Notes: generated by a model not told the origin, from the letters alone. 64,000 bases of DNA from Pelomicrobium methylotrophicum (GCF_008014345.1 NZ_VPFL01000002.1:62001-126000), one strand, 5' to 3'. Shown: positions 32,809 to 41,639, numbered from the stretch's first letter. Numbers and translations are program-made.

Positions 32809-33876
32809 CTAAAGCCATCGACGCTTCTCGCTCGACCGAGCGCGCTCCCGATACCACCGCCCGGTGGCCTCAAGCCCTTCGTCGACCGAATAGGGCGGGT
32901 GCCAGCCGAGGGCGTCGCGGATGCGGGAATCGTCCACCGCCAGGGACCCGGCGAGCCGCTCGACCGCGGCGCCTCGGCCAAGCCAACGACCTCCCAGGAC
33001 AAGCCACGACGGCGGCACCGGGATCAATCGCGGGGCAACCCCCAAGGCGCAGGCCAGGCGGCGCACCAGCTCAGGGGTGGACAGGTCTTCCGCATCCCGC
33101 ACGAGAAACGTCTCCCCCGCGGCGGCTGGATGCTCAAGGCACTTCACGATGGCGTCCGCCAGGTTGCCCACGTAGATCAGGCTGCGGCGGTTCTTGACGC
33201 TTCCCAAGGGCAGCGGAACGCCGCGGGCAACGATCTTTAACAGACTCAGGAAATTTCCCTTCACGCCGGGGCCGTAGACGAGCGGCGGGCGCAGGATCAC
33301 CACCTCCATGCCCGTTTGTGCGCCGATCCGGTGCAACGCCTGTTCCGCCTCCCACTTGGAGCGGGCGTAAGGGTCCTGGGGCACTGGGGGATCGGATTCG
33401 GCGAACGGCCGCGCCCGCGTCGCTTCCCCGTTCACCTTGATCGTGCTCAAGAAAACGAAGCGCCGCACGCCCGCCGCCGCGGCGGCGAGCGCGAGGCGCT
33501 CGGTGCCGGCCGTGTTGACGCGCCGATATTCGGCGATGGCCTCGCGCGCGGAGGCCTCCATCACGTGCACCCGCGCGGCCAGATGCACGACGGCGTCCAC
33601 GCCAGCGAGCGCCTCGTTCCATCGGGTCGCCGGCCCGATGTCATCGATCCGGATCAGTTCGACCGACCGCCGCTCTGGGGCTCTTGCGCCGCTCCCCTCC
33701 GCCCAGAGAAAGCGGCCGGCGGGAGGACAGGACCCTCGCACCGCGGCCCTGACCTCGAAGCCCGCCGCGGTCAGGGCCGGAATGAGGGCGCGGCCGACAA
33801 AGCCGGTCGCGCCGGTGACGAGAACCGTTGTGGGTTTCGAGGCGTCCAGCAGCCGCAAATCACTCGTCTCCGGCAA
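32809..33876 (-). CDS. NAD-dependent sugar epimerase/reductase (WbpK/WbpV type)
   Basis: This 355-aa extended SDR has VLVTGATGFVGRALIPAL near residue 18 and a catalytic YARSKWEAE (YxxxK). The pattern FLSTIKVNGEATRARPFAESDPP suits the enzymes that reduce or epimerise 4-keto-6-deoxy sugars to FucNAc or QuiNAc before WbpL-type transfer. It is separated from the wbpL-like gene only by TA locus 6 and its relic. The exact product sugar cannot be told. Confidence 0.87.
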   Translation of the reverse strand: MPETSDLRLLDASKPTTVLVTGATGFVGRALIPALTAAGFEVRAAVRGSCPPAGRFLWAEGSGARAPERRSVELIRIDDIGPATRWNEALAGVDAVVHLAARVHVMEASAREAIAEYRRVNTAGTERLALAAAAAGVRRFVFLSTIKVNGEATRARPFAESDPPVPQDPYARSKWEAEQALHRIGAQTGMEVVILRPPLVYGPGVKGNFLSLLKIVARGVPLPLGSVKNRRSLIYVGNLADAIVKCLEHPAAAGETFLVRDAEDLSTPELVRRLACALGVAPRLIPVPPSWLVLGGRWLGRGAAVERLAGSLAVDDSRIRDALGWHPPYSVDEGLEATGRWYRERARSSEKRRWL

Positions 33877-33885
33877 GCGCTGGGC

Positions 33886-34308
33886 TCAGAGCAGCACCGC
33901 GCCCACGCCCAATGCGCGGGCCGCCTGGACCAGGGCGCGATCGAGCGCGTGCACCTTCGCCCCGTGATTCGCCGCGACGGCAAGGTGTAAGGCACCGCCC
34001 GAACGCAAGCCCGTGAGGTGTTGGTCGGCGAAGCGGGCTGCGGTTCGGAAATCCAGCCGGGAGACGGGCAGCACCGAAAACGATTCTTCCACCAGCTCAG
34101 TGAATACGGCCAAGGCGTCGGCACGATGCTCCGGCGCCAACTGCCCAGCGCGCACTTTGAGCGACAGCGCGGCCGAAAACTCGGCGATGACCCACTTGCT
34201 GATGGCCAGCTCACCTGCGGGCTGCGCTGCCAACCATTCCTGCATCTCGGTTGTCCGGCGCTCGTGCGTCAGCGCGGCCACGAGCACGCTCGTGTCTACG
34301 TACAGCAT
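33886..34308 (-). CDS. vapC: PIN-domain toxin (VapC type), TA locus 7
   Basis: This 140-aa PIN protein starts MLYVDTSVLVAALTHE; further acids are in WVIAEFSAALSLK, SGGALHLAVAA and HALDRALV. The third catalytic Asp position appears changed (LRSGGALHLA instead of LRxxDALHLA), which may weaken activity. It overlaps the antitoxin by 1 nt (TAATG) and begins 9 bp before the epimerase-type gene on the same strand. Confidence 0.88.
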   Translation of the reverse strand: MLYVDTSVLVAALTHERRTTEMQEWLAAQPAGELAISKWVIAEFSAALSLKVRAGQLAPEHRADALAVFTELVEESFSVLPVSRLDFRTAARFADQHLTGLRSGGALHLAVAANHGAKVHALDRALVQAARALGVGAVLL

Positions 34309-34556
34309 TAATAGCGCGCTTCTTCCCGCAAGCGGCGGATGAAATCGCCCGCGTCCTCGCTCTGCACAGGCATTGGAGCCGTTAGTCGCAGAAGGCGCTC
34401 CCGATCCACGGGTTTACGCGCGGGCTCCACCCTGGACAGCCGGACCACGGGCTTGCCCCGTTTGGTGATCACCACCTCTTCCCCGCGGGCGGCCAAATCG
34501 CTCAATTCGCTCAAGCGGGCTTTGGCTTCAGCCAGGCTCACCAGGATTTTTTCCAT
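34308..34556 (-). CDS. Phd/YefM-type antitoxin, TA locus 7
   Basis: This 82-aa protein has KILVSLAEAKARLSELSDLAA and GEEVVITKRGKPVVRLSRV, the Phd/YefM domain. The ATG at 34556 was chosen from the domain start. The 255 bp upstream (34557-34811) carry no gene I can recognise. Confidence 0.88.
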   Translation of the reverse strand: MEKILVSLAEAKARLSELSDLAARGEEVVITKRGKPVVRLSRVEPARKPVDRERLLRLTAPMPVQSEDAGDFIRRLREEARY

Positions 34557-34811
34557 ACGAGGACCCGTAGAAGTGACCAATTATGATGGTCAGACTGTAC
34601 GGGAAGGGCGACCCCTCCGCCAAGGGGTCAGTTCCTGAGGTCCCCTGACAGCGCTCTGCTCTAGAGATACGCTTCCCCTCCCCTTCAAGAAGGCCAGGCC
34701 GGGGTGGAGAGGGATTTCAAAGTCTCGTGTCTTGGCTTACCGCGGCGCTGCCGTGGTTTCTCTTTCCGCCTTGGCATCCGGCTCAAAAGCGTCTGGGTGA
34801 GAGATCCGGGC

Positions 34812-35243
34812 TTAGCGGACGACGACCAAATGCCGATCGGTTGCGCCGATGACCGCGTTGGGGGAAATGCGAGCGTCCAAGGTGACCAGCCGCCCGCCGT
34901 GGCGGACGGCGAGCGCGAGCAGGTAGGCGTCCGTCACTTGCCGATGGCCAAGAACTCGCCGCCAATCGATCGACACCTCGTTCATGGGATTCACGTCGGC
35001 CGGCCAGAAAGCGTGATGGGGCCCCGCCATGGCCTCCGCGAGTCGAGCCGCGACCTCGGCGGCAGTAAATCTGCCCGGATAGGCCGGCTGCACCATGATG
35101 CGAATGCACCCATTCAGCGTCAGAGGGCAAGACGCCCAGCCGTGATGAATGTTGCGCTCCAACCAAGCGGAGGCCGCGCGATGGTGCACATGGGCGGCGT
35201 CCAACAAGGCGATGAGCACATTGACATCCAACAGGGCACGCAA
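34812..35243 (-). CDS. vapC: PIN-domain toxin (VapC type), TA locus 8
   Basis: This 143-aa protein has RALLDVNVLIALLDAAHVHH, a pattern common in mycobacterial-type VapC proteins. It also has CPLTLNGCIRIM, QVTDAYLLALAVRHGG and LVTLDARI. It begins directly at the antitoxin stop. Confidence 0.9.
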   Translation of the reverse strand: MRALLDVNVLIALLDAAHVHHRAASAWLERNIHHGWASCPLTLNGCIRIMVQPAYPGRFTAAEVAARLAEAMAGPHHAFWPADVNPMNEVSIDWRRVLGHRQVTDAYLLALAVRHGGRLVTLDARISPNAVIGATDRHLVVVR

Positions 35244-35489
35244 TCAGATCCCTTCCGCGTCGCGCAGGCGCTCCACCAATTCGTCCGTCACTACCCGGCC
35301 TTCTGCCCGAAAAGGCCGAAATCCACTCCTGCTTTGCTCAGTCGTCGAAGCGCTGATTTCCTGACGAGGTCCGCTCAAGGCCTCGCGCACCAGTTCCGAG
35401 ATCACCCGGCCGGTGGAAAGCTTGCGCCGCCTCGCCAATTCCTTCGCCGCCGCCAGCACGTCGGGGTCGAGATCGAGGGTCGTTCGCAT
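35244..35489 (-). CDS. Ribbon-helix-helix antitoxin, TA locus 8
   Basis: This 81-aa protein has RTTLDLDPDVLAAAKELARR and LSTGRVISELVREAL, an RHH domain, followed by a disordered tail. AAGGTGA before the ATG is the ribosome-binding site. The operator and promoter lie just upstream. Confidence 0.9.
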   Translation of the reverse strand: MRTTLDLDPDVLAAAKELARRRKLSTGRVISELVREALSGPRQEISASTTEQSRSGFRPFRAEGRVVTDELVERLRDAEGI

Positions 35490-35503
35490 CGGTCACCTTC
35501 GGA

Positions 35504-35535
35504 TGATGTGATCTCATCATTATGAGATCACATCA
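35504..35535. promoter_or_regulatory. 32-bp inverted repeat, probable operator of TA locus 8
   Basis: TGATGTGATCTCAT and ATGAGATCACATCA are perfect 14-bp arms around CATT. The repeat covers the -10 box of the promoter, so binding by the antitoxin should block transcription. Confidence 0.8.
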
Positions 35536-35547
35536 CACGGGTGTCAA
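35519..35547 (-). promoter_or_regulatory. Consensus promoter of TA locus 8
   Basis: TTGACA (35547-35542) and CATAAT (35524-35519) are 17 bp apart on the minus strand. Here a 5' leader of about 25 nt with a ribosome-binding site follows, unlike TA loci 1 and 2. The stretch 35548-35728 shows no gene. Confidence 0.8.
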
Positions 35548-35728
35548 CGAACCCCCGCCATTCGGCCCAGGCCCGACCGATGGGCCACGAGAAGAGCGCG
35601 AGCCGAGGGGAGGAAGAGGCATCGCGCCAAGGCCGGCATTTTTCGGAGTGAACGCTCGGCTTCCGCTTTAGGCTTGCTCGCCGTGTCCGGCAGCGGCATT
35701 CTCCGGGATGAGTCGCCCGGATGTGGAT

Positions 35729-36313
35729 CTACTGGGGGAACAAGGCTGCGAACCGGTCCCAGTCGATTTCGATTTGGGGCAGCACCCCGACCGATTGCCG
35801 GCCGATGAGTTCGCATACCTCGGGCACGCCGAAGCGCGCGCCGTCTAAGCGATAGACAGTCACGATGCGATCCACCGGATGCACGAGCCAGTATTCGCGC
35901 ACCCCCGCCCGCTCGTAGACCGCCCGCTTGAGGATGTGGTCATGGCTGGCGGTCGTCGGGGACAGCACTTCCACGATCCAATCCGGCGCGCCGCGGCAGC
36001 CCAGGTCGTCGAGCTTCCGGGGATCGCACACGACGGAAAGGTCCGGCTGCACCACGGTGTCGATCTCGTCGTCCGCCTCTCCGGCCCGGGGCAGGCGCAC
36101 GTCGAAGGGGGCGATGAAGGGACGGCAGGGGTGGCCTTCGAGGGCGTTGGCCACCTGCCGGGCCAGCTCCAGCAGAACCTCCTGATGCCGGCGTGAAGGC
36201 GCCGGGGCCATGGCGTAGGCCACCCCGTCGATGAGCTCGTAGCGGGCCTCCTCCGGCCAGCGGAGGTATTCGCCGTAGGTGTGGCGCGCGGCGTCGCGCT
36301 TGGGCAGTCCCAT
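35729..36313 (-). CDS. Uma2-family (DUF820) putative endonuclease
   Basis: This 194-aa protein is of the PD-(D/E)XK superfamily. YELIDGVAYAMAPAPSRRHQ, the catalytic-type core VVQPDLSVVCDP and PDWIVEVLSPTTASHDHILKR are all present. Uma2 proteins are abundant in cyanobacteria and some proteobacteria, and their biological role is not established. A fragment of a related gene lies at 37134-37184. Confidence 0.9.
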   Translation of the reverse strand: MGLPKRDAARHTYGEYLRWPEEARYELIDGVAYAMAPAPSRRHQEVLLELARQVANALEGHPCRPFIAPFDVRLPRAGEADDEIDTVVQPDLSVVCDPRKLDDLGCRGAPDWIVEVLSPTTASHDHILKRAVYERAGVREYWLVHPVDRIVTVYRLDGARFGVPEVCELIGRQSVGVLPQIEIDWDRFAALFPQ

Positions 36314-36536
36314 GGAGTTTTCCTCCAGACACTAAAGCAGGATTATAACGACGCCCTTCGCTGCTTGTATCGGGCTTAGAACAGTTGCAACGTCCACTCG
36401 AAAGCGCCCCGCTCGTACCGCAACGGGCGCCTGAGATCAGGATGATTCATCCTGAAAGGACTAAAAGCGCCTCCTACCGCCCAACTCCGCCGCGGCGAAA
36501 ACAGCTTTCACCGATGCTTGAGGAGTTGTTCAACAG

Positions 36537-36710
36537 TCAAGCCGATTTGGGCTCGCCTTCATCGAGCAGCATGGCGATCACCTCCCGCAAATTCGCGTGC
36601 AGCTCGTCCAGCGTTGCGCCCTGACTGTGCGCCCCAGGGAAGCCCGGCACGTAGCCCACGTACAGGTTGGTGTCGGGACAGCGTTCGATAACTGCCGTAT
36701 AAACGTGCAT
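36537..36710 (-). CDS. HicB-like antitoxin (57 aa), no HicA seen
   Basis: The protein reads HVYTAVIERCPDTNLYVGYV, then PGFPGAHSQGATLDELHANL and REVIAMLLDEGE. This is the partial RNase-H-like fold of short HicB proteins. No HicA frame is visible on either side: the next 200 bp of minus strand (36536-36314) hold only a short open stretch. It is an orphan antitoxin, or one acting with a toxin elsewhere. Confidence 0.75.
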   Translation of the reverse strand: MHVYTAVIERCPDTNLYVGYVPGFPGAHSQGATLDELHANLREVIAMLLDEGEPKSA

Positions 36711-36761
36711 GGCGCGACCTTCCGGAGGATGACGGTCATTCTAGCAGGCGGAGAAACGCTT

Positions 36762-36784
36762 AAAAAAGGCCCGGCCTTCCGGGC
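36762..36784 (-). terminator. Intrinsic terminator after the DUF2442 remnant
   Basis: On the minus strand GCCCGG (36784-36779), loop AAGG and CCGGGC (36774-36769) are followed by CTTTTTT. It isolates the HicB gene from upstream transcripts. Confidence 0.7.
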
Positions 36785-36824
36785 GCCATGCCTTGCCACA
36801 GGTCGAGGAGGTGTGGTTGTTCCA

Positions 36825-37037
36825 TCAATCCGGCACCCATTCGCCGCTTTGTCTGATGGCCTCGTGCATGGCGTCGGGGGCGAGATCGAGTCCCCCCGGC
36901 CAAGTCACGGCTCCCCATTCGACGCGAACCTGGGCGAACAGGGCTGGATCGCGCAATGCGGCGAACACGCCGGCGCGCGGCCCCGTCACGAGACGGGAAA
37001 GGTCAACCACACCCTCAGTGTCGTCGCGAAACTTATA
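36825..37037 (-). pseudogene. DUF2442-family gene, 5'-truncated
   Basis: The frame reads YKFRDDTEGVVDLSRLV, then FAALRDPALFAQVRVEWGAV and TWPGGLDLAPDAMHEAIR, the C-terminal two thirds of a DUF2442 protein. An in-frame TGA (37040-37038) precedes it, and no ATG is present. A GTG at 37010 could start a 61-aa product. DUF2442 genes usually pair with DUF4160 genes in TA-like loci; none is seen here. Confidence 0.65.
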
Positions 37038-37133
37038 TCAATGATCCGCCGCTATTTATTGCCGAAGGATCGCAGGCCTGCGGGGTGTACGCCTGCCTTG
37101 CTCTGAATAGGATGCGCGTCGAAGTTGACCCGT

Positions 37134-37184
37134 GCCTCGCCCGCGCGAGGAAGCCGCACGTCGAAGGGGGCGATGAAGGGACGG
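37134..37184 (-). pseudogene. Fragment of a second Uma2 gene
   Basis: The minus strand encodes RPFIAPFDVRLPRAGEA, the same as residues of the intact Uma2 protein at 35729, and the DNA is nearly identical over about 40 bp. Nothing else of the gene remains. Confidence 0.7.
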
Positions 37185-37220
37185 CCGAGGGCGCTCGGTT
37201 GCGCGCCCCCAGGAATCGGG

Positions 37221-37617
37221 TCAGGGCGGAAGCGCCGCCCGAACGTCGGTTTTCGTAAAATCCGTCCCTTTGAAGAGCAGGGGCTCTCCCGTGGTCATGC
37301 TAAGGGCATCGCTGAAGCAGTCGCCGTAATTCAATCCAGCGGGATGCCGTCCTTTGCCGAAAGCGCGAAAGGCGCGCCGGGCGATCTTGAGCGGCGCCTC
37401 GTTGAAGGGGATGATTTCGACGCCCGCCATGAGCAGCAGGAGATCCGGCTCCCGGCCGCCTTCCTCGCCCAAGCTCGCTTTCGACCACCAGGCCCGCCTC
37501 CAGGACCGAGGCGGCTCGCATCAGCCGCACGGCGTCTTGTTCGATCGCCCCGGCGAAGCGCTCCGCCTCCGGCTCGCCGAAGAGGATCGCCACGACGGCG
37601 GATGTGTCGATCACCAT
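37221..37617 (-). pseudogene. Frameshifted PIN toxin gene (VapC type), decayed TA locus 9
   Basis: The first frame gives VIDTSAVVAILFGEPEAERF to about 37480. The rest continues in another frame: LGEEGGREPDLLLLMAGVEI, then HPAGLNYGDCFSDALSM and PLLFKGTDFTKTDV. Together they make one complete VapC of about 130 aa. One extra base near 37475-37486 (AGCGAGCTTGGGC) breaks it. A sequencing error is possible but the antitoxin is also truncated. Confidence 0.8.
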
Positions 37618-37742
37618 CAGCGGGGAAGCCCACGCTCGTCGTAGCCGATGATCTCCTCGGGCGTGGGGCCGGTGCGCCGGGGAAGGCGACTTGCCCGGCG
37701 GCTGATGGCCATGATCTCGTCCTTGAGGCGCACCGTCGCGAC
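37617..37742 (-). pseudogene. Truncated VapB-type antitoxin, decayed TA locus 9
   Basis: Only the C-terminal part remains: RLKDEIMAISRRASRLPRR, then GPTPEEIIGYDERGLPR. The closing EEIIGYDERGLP is the typical end of Rv0623-type VapB proteins. The stop overlaps the toxin start (TGATG). The DNA-binding N-terminus is missing. Confidence 0.7.
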
Positions 37743-37809
37743 GCCTCTGGAACCGCGCTGCGTTTCGCTGCGCTCAATGCACACGATTCGATTTCGAGAC
37801 AGGTTCTGG

Positions 37810-38952
37810 TCATCTTCCGCCGGTCCCGGCGGCGAAGCCCGTCGTTCGTGGCGGCGCAGCGACTGCGTTTCGATACAGCGCGAGCGTCGCTTCGATGACT
37901 ATAGCTTGAGCGAACTCATTCACGGCTCGTTCACGTCCGCGCGCCCCCATCCGGCGCCGCAAGTCCGGATCATCGAGCAGCTGGCGAATCGCCGCCGCAA
38001 GGGCCCCGGCATCCCCTACCGGCACCAAAAGGCCATTGTCGCCGTCGCGCACGCAATCGCGGCAGCCCGGCGCATCGGTGGTCACCACCGCCCGGCCGCA
38101 GGCCATGGCTTCGAGCAGCACCTTGGGCAGCCCTTCCCGATAGGAAGGCAGACAGACGATGTGGGCGGCATTGAGTGTGGCCGGCATGTCCTCGCGCGGG
38201 CCCCACCATTCGACCACGCCCTCCTCGGTCCAGGCCCGGAGTGTGGATTCGTCCACGCTCGCCGGGTTGCCGGGATCTGGTGCGCCTACGAGCACGAAGC
38301 ACGCCCGCCCGGGCAGACGCCGCGCCGCCTCGATGAATTCGCCGACACCCTTGTCCCATAACAGACGCGAAGCCAGCATCACCACCGGCAGGCCTTCCGG
38401 CTCGGGCTGCGGCGCAAAGCGCGCCACATCCACCCCCGCGCCCGGAATGAGGCGGATACGTGCCGGCGCCATACCCAGGCGTGCCACCGCCGCCGCGTCC
38501 TCGGGGTTTTGCACGATGACTGCCCCGCGCCCCAACGCCAGCCGGAGCAAGCCTCGGAGAACCGCAGCCAGCCATCCACCGCGCCCCGCCGTGAACGCAT
38601 ACCCCATCCCCGCAATCGCCGACACGACACGAGTCACTCCAGCCAGCCGCGCCGCCAGCCCGCCCACCACCACTGGCCGCAGGGCCACGTGGTGCACGAT
38701 ATCCGGTTGCAAGCGGCGGTAGAGGCGCGCCAGCCGAATCACTTCCCGCGCAAGCCCCAGCGGATTGAGGCCGCGCCGCTCCATACTGAAGGGCACGACC
38801 TCGATGCCGGCGGCGCGAATCGCCTCGCACTTCGCGCCGCAGCGGGTGATCACCGTCACATCAAAGCCGGCATCCTTCGCCGCCACGGCCAAGGCCATGC
38901 GGTGGGAGACGAAATACCAGTCTTCGGTGACGAGAAAGACCAACCTAGGCAC
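37810..38952 (-). CDS. Glycosyltransferase family 4 (PglA-like)
   Basis: This 380-aa GT-B enzyme starts RLVFLVTEDWYFVSHRMALA, which is shared with PglA-type and other O-antigen GT4 proteins. The C-terminal donor site has LASRLLWDKGVGEFIEAAR and PSYREGLPKVLLEAMACG with the conserved EX7E. It overlaps the asnB stop by about 8 nt, so it is in one operon with it. It likely adds an N-acetylhexosamine to the lipid-linked O-unit. Confidence 0.9.
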   Translation of the reverse strand: MPRLVFLVTEDWYFVSHRMALAVAAKDAGFDVTVITRCGAKCEAIRAAGIEVVPFSMERRGLNPLGLAREVIRLARLYRRLQPDIVHHVALRPVVVGGLAARLAGVTRVVSAIAGMGYAFTAGRGGWLAAVLRGLLRLALGRGAVIVQNPEDAAAVARLGMAPARIRLIPGAGVDVARFAPQPEPEGLPVVMLASRLLWDKGVGEFIEAARRLPGRACFVLVGAPDPGNPASVDESTLRAWTEEGVVEWWGPREDMPATLNAAHIVCLPSYREGLPKVLLEAMACGRAVVTTDAPGCRDCVRDGDNGLLVPVGDAGALAAAIRQLLDDPDLRRRMGARGRERAVNEFAQAIVIEATLALYRNAVAAPPRTTGFAAGTGGR

Positions 38953-40915
38953 GCGCCGCTTCCCACCACGCCTGAAACATCAACACATCCCAGAGGTGAT
39001 ACGCCCAGTTGCGCCGGCCGGAGAGGTGTTCCGCCCACTTTTGCCGAATCGGCGCAGGGTCGAAGAGGCCCTCCCGCCGCAGGCGGTGCTCATCGAGCAG
39101 TGCTTCCGCCCAGTCCCTGAGCGGCCCGCGCAGCCAGCGCTCGATGGGCACGCCGAAGCCCATCTTGGGCCGCTCGATCAGCTCGTTGGGCACGTAGCGG
39201 TAGAGCACCTGGCGCAGCAGCCACTTGCCCTCGCCGTTGCGCAGCTTCATCGAAAGCGGCACGCGCCAGGCGAATGCCACCACGCGATGATCGAGGAGCG
39301 GCACGCGCGTTTCCAGGCTCACCCCCATCGCCGCCCGGTCCACTTTGACCAGAATGTCGTCGGGCAGGTAGGTGATACTGTCCAGATACATCATGCGCCG
39401 CTCGGAGTCGGGGCACGCGATCCACGCTGCGGGGTCGGTAAGCGGGGTGGGCGGCTCCCGCTCCACCCCAAGCACGACGTCGGTGGGGTATTCCCAGTGG
39501 GAGACCAGTCGCAAATAGATCTCCTCCGGCCGCCGCGCGGCGAACAGGCCTGCCGCCTTGTGCAGCTTGTCGCCGGGCAGTGCGAAGCGCAGCCGTTGCG
39601 GCAGCAGCGGGGCCGCCAGCCCGAACAGGTTGTTCCACACCGCGGGCGAAACCGTGCGCACACCAGCAGCCGCCAATCGCCGCAGCGGCAGCGGCACGCG
39701 GGAAAGGCGCCGCCACAGACGCATCGCCCAGAAATAACGGTTATAGCCGCCGAAAAGCTCGTCGCCGCCGTCGCCCGAGAGCGCCACCGTCACATGCCGT
39801 TTCGCCAGCATCGAAACCAGATGGGTGGGAATCTGGGAAGAGTCGGCAAACGGCTCGTCGTAGAGGGCGGGGAGTTTCGGGATCACATCCAGGGCATCTT
39901 GCGGCGTGACATACCATTCGGTGTGATCGGTGCCCAGGTGCCGCGCCACCGCCTTGGCGTGCTGCGCCTCGTCGTATTCGCCTTCGTGAAAGCCGATGGT
40001 GAAGGTCTTCACCGGCTGCGACGACATCGCCTGCATGAGCGCCACCACCGTGGACGAATCCACCCCACCCGAAAGAAACGCTCCCAACGGCACGTCGGCG
40101 ATCATCTGGCCGGAAAGGCTCTGGCGCAGCAGGCGGTCGAGCTCATCCACCGCCTCGTCTTCCGTGCCCATGAAGGGCTGGGCAAGCCCGGCTTCGGCCA
40201 CCTCACGCAGCGACCAGTAAGCCTTGATGTCGCCGCGCCCGCCGGTGGGCAAGACTCCGCCCGCAAACTGCACGTAACACCCCGGCGGCAGCTTCCAGAT
40301 GCCCTCATAAATACTCCACGGAGCGGGAACGTAGTTGTGGCGCATGAAAAGCGCGAGCGCCCGCCGCTCGATGGCGTTGTCGAAACCCGGAAAGGCCCGG
40401 ATGGCCTTGAGTTCCGAGGCAAACACCAGCGAGCCGCGTACCCACCCGTAATAGAGTGGCTTCTCACCCATACGGTCGCGCGCGAGCGTGAGCGTGCGCG
40501 TTGCGCGATCCCACAACGCGATGGCGAACATGCCGACGGTTTTCTTGAGCGTCTCCTCCACACCCCAGGCTTCGAACGCTGCGAGCAAGGTTTCGGTGTC
40601 CGAGTGACCGCGCCATGCCGTGCCACCAGCGCCGATCTTTTCCAGGTCGGCGCGCAAAACGAGATGGTTGTAGCTCTCCCCATTGAACGCGATCACGTAC
40701 CGGCCGGAAGCCGACACCATCGGCTGATGTCCCGCAGGCGAAAGGTCGAGGATCGCCAGGCGGCGATGTCCCAGCGCGAGCCCCACCCCCTCATCCACCC
40801 AAACGCCCGCATCATCCGGCCCGCGGTGGGTGAGGGTGTCGGCCATGCGCTGCGCGACGACGTCAAGCCGTTCAGGCAGACGATCAGGTGTCCAGAAACC
40901 GGTCAGCCCGCACAC
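38945..40915 (-). CDS. asnB: Asparagine synthase (glutamine-hydrolysing) family protein
   Basis: This 656-aa protein has the N-terminal glutaminase nucleophile Cys2 (MCGLTGFW), RGPDDAGVW and FNGESYNH. The synthetase PP-loop is FLSGGVDSSTVVALM near residue 280, with ALSGDGGDELFGGYNRY further on. In O-antigen loci such proteins amidate sugar acids such as uronic acids rather than aspartate, and ugd lies 20 kb away in the same locus. It overlaps the upstream MNT gene by 13 nt. A truncated paralogue and a smaller relic lie upstream. Confidence 0.92.
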   Translation of the reverse strand: MCGLTGFWTPDRLPERLDVVAQRMADTLTHRGPDDAGVWVDEGVGLALGHRRLAILDLSPAGHQPMVSASGRYVIAFNGESYNHLVLRADLEKIGAGGTAWRGHSDTETLLAAFEAWGVEETLKKTVGMFAIALWDRATRTLTLARDRMGEKPLYYGWVRGSLVFASELKAIRAFPGFDNAIERRALALFMRHNYVPAPWSIYEGIWKLPPGCYVQFAGGVLPTGGRGDIKAYWSLREVAEAGLAQPFMGTEDEAVDELDRLLRQSLSGQMIADVPLGAFLSGGVDSSTVVALMQAMSSQPVKTFTIGFHEGEYDEAQHAKAVARHLGTDHTEWYVTPQDALDVIPKLPALYDEPFADSSQIPTHLVSMLAKRHVTVALSGDGGDELFGGYNRYFWAMRLWRRLSRVPLPLRRLAAAGVRTVSPAVWNNLFGLAAPLLPQRLRFALPGDKLHKAAGLFAARRPEEIYLRLVSHWEYPTDVVLGVEREPPTPLTDPAAWIACPDSERRMMYLDSITYLPDDILVKVDRAAMGVSLETRVPLLDHRVVAFAWRVPLSMKLRNGEGKWLLRQVLYRYVPNELIERPKMGFGVPIERWLRGPLRDWAEALLDEHRLRREGLFDPAPIRQKWAEHLSGRRNWAYHLWDVLMFQAWWEAARA

Positions 40916-41235
40916 CGATTCGCTCCGCGCTCATAAAACACCTTCCCCACACGTGCGATGTGGGCGCACAGATCCTCATGGTCGATCATGTCGAACAGGC
41001 ACAGATCCACCCGATAGGGAATCGAGGATTCATCCAGGCGGGCGGCCAGTCTGCCGAGGGTATCCAGATCGAGACCTGCGCCAAAGAGCGCCAGGTCGAT
41101 GTCGGAGCCGGGCCGGTGCGTTCCCTTGGCGCGGGAGCCAAAAATGACCGCCTTCTCGACCGCAGGCTCCGTAGCCAGAATTTGGCGAATGACCTCGATC
41201 GTCTCGGGCGAAAGCCCAAAAGCGCCAGCGCTCAC
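40903..41235 (-). CDS. MNT-type nucleotidyltransferase, TA locus 10
   Basis: This 110-aa protein has AVIFGSRAKGTHRPGSDIDLAL, the GSX10DXD nucleotidyltransferase motif. It starts with GTG at 41235, overlapping the HEPN gene stop by 4 nt (GTGA). A longer in-frame ATG upstream would run through the HEPN gene. It probably AMPylates and silences the HEPN partner. Confidence 0.87.
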   Translation of the reverse strand: MSAGAFGLSPETIEVIRQILATEPAVEKAVIFGSRAKGTHRPGSDIDLALFGAGLDLDTLGRLAARLDESSIPYRVDLCLFDMIDHEDLCAHIARVGKVFYERGANRCAG

Positions 41236-41639
41236 CGTTCCCGTTCCAGGCGATGTTTGAGTGCCACGAATGCCGGGTAGTAGCGTTCGACGACCGCCGA
41301 AACCACGATTTGTGCGATCTTGAGGTTGTAGGTATGGCTGGAGAGATTGCGTTTCTCGATCATATCCATCCACACTTCGCCGTCATCGACCAGGCCGCGC
41401 TTGAACGCCTCGCGCACGGTGCTGCGGGAACCCACCAGACCTTGTATGCCCTCCATCTCCAGATAATCCTTCAAAACATTCCAGCCCAGCTCATGAGTGA
41501 ATTCGAATGCCTGGATCAGCCCCTGCTGTTCCAAGTCCGACAAGGGGCGCGTCTTTCGTAACTCCACGGCAGCCGCGAGTTGCTGCAGGGCCCTTTGGAA
41601 ATTGTCGAAGCGCTGCTTCCAGCGCACATCAGGGTTCAT
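41232..41639 (-). CDS. HEPN/HI0074-like toxin, TA locus 10
   Basis: This 135-aa helical protein has SDLEQQGLIQAFEFTHELGW and the RX4HXY motif RNLSSHTY near residue 100. This is the nucleotidyltransferase substrate-binding (HI0074) family. GGAGGA precedes the ATG. The gene order is toxin first, the reverse of TA locus 3. Confidence 0.88.
   Translation of the reverse strand: MNPDVRWKQRFDNFQRALQQLAAAVELRKTRPLSDLEQQGLIQAFEFTHELGWNVLKDYLEMEGIQGLVGSRSTVREAFKRGLVDDGEVWMDMIEKRNLSSHTYNLKIAQIVVSAVVERYYPAFVALKHRLERER

Noticed and set aside
41232-41373. The longer ATG start for the MNT gene of TA locus 10
   Set aside because: It would run antisense-like through the HEPN gene end in another frame. The GTG at 41235 overlaps the HEPN stop by 4 nt and lies just before the conserved domain.
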